NCBI GenBank assembly: GCA_024638385.1
Contig: JAHEKJ010000019.1
Location: 1-43,304 of the forward strand
Length of the DNA stretch: 43,304 nt
Direction of reading: 5' to 3'
Origin: Gammaproteobacteria bacterium
Lineage (GTDB): Bacteria > Pseudomonadota > Gammaproteobacteria > GCA-001735895
The position numbers were made by a program, and so were the translations under genes. Position 1 is the first letter of the stretch. Each line of letters starts with the position of its first letter. The notes beneath the pieces are model-generated. The model made no database searches. It had not been told where the DNA came from and saw nothing but the letters and a program-made list of their open reading frames with translations. Of the stretch, positions 40,639 through 43,304 are shown one piece after another.

Positions 40639-42390
40639 TTGAAGCAAGTCATCCACGATCTGGTCGCGCAGGCGTTGCGCGAACTCGCGCAGGCGTCGGA
40701 AATCCCGCCGGGCCTCGACGGCGAGATCCAGATCACGCCGTCGAAAGATGCCAGCCAGGGCGACTATGCCTGCAACGTCGCGCTGATGCTGGCGAAGCGC
40801 GCCGGGCTCGCGCCGCGCGACCTGGCCGCGCGGATCGTCGACCGGCTGGACGCCGATGCCGCCATCGAGCGCGTCGAGGTCGCGGGACCCGGGTTCGTCA
40901 ATTTCTTCCTCGCGCGCGATGCGAGCAGCCGGGTGGTCGCGGCGATCCACGCGCAGGGCGACGATTTCGGCCGGGTCGATGCCGGCGCCGGCAGCCGCGT
41001 GCAGATCGAGTACGTGTCGGCCAACCCGACCGGCCCGCTGCACGTCGGCCACGGCCGCGGCGCGGCCTTCGGCGCGACGCTCGCGAACCTGCTCGCGTTT
41101 GCCGGCTACGACGTGCAACAGGAGTATTACGTCAACGACGCCGGTCGCCAGATGCACATCCTCGCCGCGTCGACCTGGCTGCGCTACCTCGAGCTCTGCG
41201 GCGAGGAGATCGCGTTTCCGAGCAACGGCTACCGGGGCGACTACGTCTGGGACATCGCCGCGACGCTGCACCGCGAAAACGGCGACCGCTACCGTCGCGT
41301 CGCGGCCGAAGTTCTCGCCGGGGTGCCGGCCGACGCGCCGACGGGCGACAAGGAAAAGCACGTCGACGGCCTGATCGACAATGCGCGCCGGCTGCTCGGC
41401 GACGACGACTACCGCGTGATTTTCGATCTCGCGCTGACCACGCTGGTCGACGAGATTCGTGACGACCTGCACCAGTTCGGCGTCGATTTCGATTGCTGGT
41501 TCTCGGAGGGCTCGCTCGCCGACGACGGCCTGATCGAGCGCGCCATCGAACGGCTCGACGCAGGCGGCCACCTCTACCGCAAGGACGGCGCGCTGTGGTT
41601 TCGTTCGACCGATTTCGGCGACGAGAAGGACCGCGTCGTGCGCCGCGACAACGGGCAGACGACTTACTTCGCGTCGGATATCGCCTACCACATGCACAAG
41701 TTCGAGCGCGGCTTCGAGCGGGTGATCAACATCTGGGGCGCCGATCACCACGGCTACATCGCCCGCGTCAAGGCCTCGCTGGCGGCGCTCGGCTACGACG
41801 CGGACGCGCTCGAGATCCTGCTGGTGCAGTTCGCGGTGCTTTACGAGCACGGCGAGAAAATTTCGATGTCGACGCGTTCGGGTGAGTTCGTGACGCTGCG
41901 CGAGCTGCGCCGTGACGTCGGTCTCGACGCGGCACGCTTCTTCTACGTCATGCGCAAGTGCGACCAGCACATGGATTTCGACCTCGACCTCGCGCGCGAG
42001 CAGTCGAACGACAATCCCGTCTACTACCTGCAGTACGCGCACGCGCGCATCTGCAGCGTCGCGCGGCAATGCGCCGAGCGGGGCCTCGAGATCGACTTCG
42101 GCGCGGCCGACCTCGCGCGCCTCGACGGCGAGCACGAGCAGGCCGTGATTCGCCACCTCGGCCAGTTCCCTGACCGCGTCGCCGCCGCGGCGCGCCGGCG
42201 CGAACCGCATCTCGTGATCAACTACCTGCGCGAGCTCGCGACCCAGTTTCACGCCTGGTACAACGAACAGCGCTTCCTCGTCGACGACGCCGCGCTGCGC
42301 GACGCGCGGTTGACGCTGGCGGCCGCGGTCGGCCAGGTGCTGCGTAACGGCCTGCGCCTGATGGGCGTCGGCGCGCCGGAGCGGATGTAG
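40639..42390 (+). CDS. argS: Arginyl-tRNA synthetase
   Basis: A 583-residue class I synthetase, starting with TTG at 40639: the phrase M-KQVIHDLVAQAL aligns with usual ArgS N-termini and no ATG fits. The N-terminal additional domain is followed by the HIGH-type motif in ANPTGPLHVGHGRGAAFG near residue 130-145. The KMSKS equivalent KISMSTRSGEFVTL lies near residue 408. YYLQYAHARICSV and the C-terminal anticodon domain (HAWYNEQRFL, LRNGLRLMGVGAPERM) complete it. The downstream SPOR gene starts 2 bp after the stop. Confidence 0.96.
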   Translation: MKQVIHDLVAQALRELAQASEIPPGLDGEIQITPSKDASQGDYACNVALMLAKRAGLAPRDLAARIVDRLDADAAIERVEVAGPGFVNFFLARDASSRVVAAIHAQGDDFGRVDAGAGSRVQIEYVSANPTGPLHVGHGRGAAFGATLANLLAFAGYDVQQEYYVNDAGRQMHILAASTWLRYLELCGEEIAFPSNGYRGDYVWDIAATLHRENGDRYRRVAAEVLAGVPADAPTGDKEKHVDGLIDNARRLLGDDDYRVIFDLALTTLVDEIRDDLHQFGVDFDCWFSEGSLADDGLIERAIERLDAGGHLYRKDGALWFRSTDFGDEKDRVVRRDNGQTTYFASDIAYHMHKFERGFERVINIWGADHHGYIARVKASLAALGYDADALEILLVQFAVLYEHGEKISMSTRSGEFVTLRELRRDVGLDAARFFYVMRKCDQHMDFDLDLAREQSNDNPVYYLQYAHARICSVARQCAERGLEIDFGAADLARLDGEHEQAVIRHLGQFPDRVAAAARRREPHLVINYLRELATQFHAWYNEQRFLVDDAALRDARLTLAAAVGQVLRNGLRLMGVGAPERM

Positions 42391-42392
42391 GC

Positions 42393-42890
42393 GTGGCCGC
42401 GAAATCGGGCACCTCGCCGTGGGTCTGGGGGCTGCTGATGTTGCTGCTCGCATCCTTCGTCGGCTTCATCCTGTTTCTCGACCGCAAGGTCGTCGACGGC
42501 GGCCGCGACGCCGCCGCCGAAGGCCAGGCCGGCAGCCGCGAGAACAAGCCGAAAATCGATTTCTACTCGGTGTTGCCGAAGCGCAAGGTCGAAATCCCGA
42601 TTTCCGACGAGGATCGCGACGCGATCGAGAATCCGACGCTGAACAAGGAAGCCGAGCAGCGTTACCTGCTGCAGGTCGGTTCGTTCCAGAACGCCGACGA
42701 GGCCGACAGCCTGAAGGCGCAGCTCGCCTTTCTCGGCCTCGAGGCCAGAATCGAGGCCGCGGTCGTCGACGACGTGACCTGGCATCGGGTGCAGCTCGGC
42801 CCGTTCGCGAGCAACAGCCAGCTTTCGCGGGCGAAGAACCTGCTGCTCGAAAACGATATCCGCTACATGCAGCGCCAGCTGCAGCCCTAG
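42393..42890 (+). CDS. SPOR-domain membrane protein, FtsN-like
   Basis: A 165-residue bitopic protein starting with GTG two bases after argS, so probably co-transcribed. There is a short cytoplasmic tail, a membrane helix at residues about 10-28 (WVWGLLMLLLASFVGFILFL), a charged linker, and a C-terminal SPOR domain (YLLQVGSFQNADEADSLKAQ to VQLGPFASNSQLSRAKNLL). SPOR domains bind denuded peptidoglycan at the division septum. An FtsN-like protein after argS is a common gene order in proteobacteria. It is shorter than E. coli FtsN (319 residues) and may be a minimal FtsN or an accessory SPOR protein. Confidence 0.88.
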   Translation: MAAKSGTSPWVWGLLMLLLASFVGFILFLDRKVVDGGRDAAAEGQAGSRENKPKIDFYSVLPKRKVEIPISDEDRDAIENPTLNKEAEQRYLLQVGSFQNADEADSLKAQLAFLGLEARIEAAVVDDVTWHRVQLGPFASNSQLSRAKNLLLENDIRYMQRQLQP

Positions 42891-43304
42891 CCGTACAAAT
42901 CCAGCAAGAACCAGTCGGGCACGAATTCGCGCGCGCGTCCGAGCCGCGCGTCGTGCTCGCGATAGTCGGGACAGTGGGACTCGACCAGCCGCCAGAAGGC
43001 GCGCGAATGGTCGAGGTGACGGGTATGGCACAGCTCGTGAATCATCAGGTAATCGGTGGTCGCCGGCGGCACGAACACGAGCTGATCGTTGAGGCTGATG
43101 TGGCCGCGGCGCGAGCAGCTGCCCCAGCGCGTCTTCTGGCTGCGAATGCCGACACGCGCGTAATCGAGCCCGGTGCTCTCCGAGGCGAGGTCGATCAGCC
43201 GTGCCCGCGGCCACGGGTCTGCGAGGTCGACCGGTTCGCCGCGGACGTGTACGACCGTCGTGCCGAGCGCGTCGCGAGCGGCGGTCGTGATCAGCTCCTC
43301 GGTG
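42887..43304 (-). CDS. YgjP/M48-like zinc metallopeptidase, 5'-partial
   Basis: The frame is open to the right edge, so the N-terminus is off the window; 138 residues are visible. The conserved core reads SQKTRWGSCSRRGHISLN, then YLMIHELCHTRHLDHSRAFW, with the HExxH-type motif HELCH and a downstream histidine and Glu/Asp ligands. This is the YgjP-like (DUF45) family. Proteins of this family are thought to be metal-dependent peptidases, in some cases beside restriction systems; no such partner is seen here. Its stop and that of the SPOR gene share the palindrome CTAG at 42887-42890. Confidence 0.9.
   Translation of the reverse strand, partial: TEELITTAARDALGTTVVHVRGEPVDLADPWPRARLIDLASESTGLDYARVGIRSQKTRWGSCSRRGHISLNDQLVFVPPATTDYLMIHELCHTRHLDHSRAFWRLVESHCPDYREHDARLGRAREFVPDWFLLDLYG

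Overview
The window is about 43 kb of GC-rich chromosomal DNA, most consistent with an aerobic environmental gammaproteobacterium. The supporting genes are a Pseudomonas-type fimT-pilVWXY1Y2E cluster, NtrBC with type I GlnA, TrmB, a PrkB-like kinase, HemH, PriA and ArgS. I cannot place it to genus from sequence alone. Coding density is high and genes overlap tightly. I see no rRNA, tRNA, CRISPR array, prophage or complete insertion sequence.

Layout. (1) 1-11913, + strand: one long operon for an MSHA-like type IV pilus machine: secretin MshL (5' end off the window), an MshN-like TPR protein with an unusual acidic repeat region, MshE ATPase with a c-di-GMP-binding type N-terminus, MshG platform, three inner-membrane/periplasmic alignment proteins (MshI/J/K or GspL/M-like), and two large prepilin-like proteins sharing an LPCPD module. 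(2) 12066-16883: an orphan membrane histidine kinase, divergent from an ABC permease and a small helical-repeat protein, then a pilin gene with a strong sigma-54 promoter and its own terminator, then an ABC ATPase. The pilin is bracketed by ABC transporter genes, reminiscent of the Myxococcus PilGHI transporter needed for pilus assembly. (3) 16965-20306, - strand: glnA, ntrB and a shortened NtrC that keeps receiver and DNA-binding domains but lacks the whole AAA+ sigma-54 activation domain. A perfect NtrC palindrome lies upstream of glnA next to a sigma-70-like, not sigma-54-like, promoter. (4) 20294-22714, - strand: a PP-loop sulfurtransferase-like protein, a TusA-like protein and a CDF metal transporter. 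(5) 22817-29548, - strand: minor pilin operon fimT-pilV-pilW-pilX-pilY1-pilY2-pilE. (6) 29682-43304: housekeeping genes (trmB, SLC13/RCK transporter, prkB, TatD-type nuclease, TANGO2/NRDE protein, short SbmA, hemH, priA, argS, an SPOR protein, partial YgjP-type metallopeptidase).

Non-coding highlights. A family of hairpins with GGGGACAG ends sits mainly at convergent gene junctions (11917-12023, 16880-16937, 34275-34542) and between priA and argS (40160-40490). Ends are conserved while inner stems differ but remain self-complementary. The 515-bp gap between hemH and priA is AT-rich against its surroundings and holds two perfect inverted DnaA boxes plus two near matches, so it is a candidate DnaA-controlled element or replication origin.

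The strongest candidate for something undescribed is the AAA+-less NtrC with its matching glnA promoter architecture. Next are the ABC/pilin/histidine kinase island attached to the MSHA-like operon and the GGGGACAG hairpin family.
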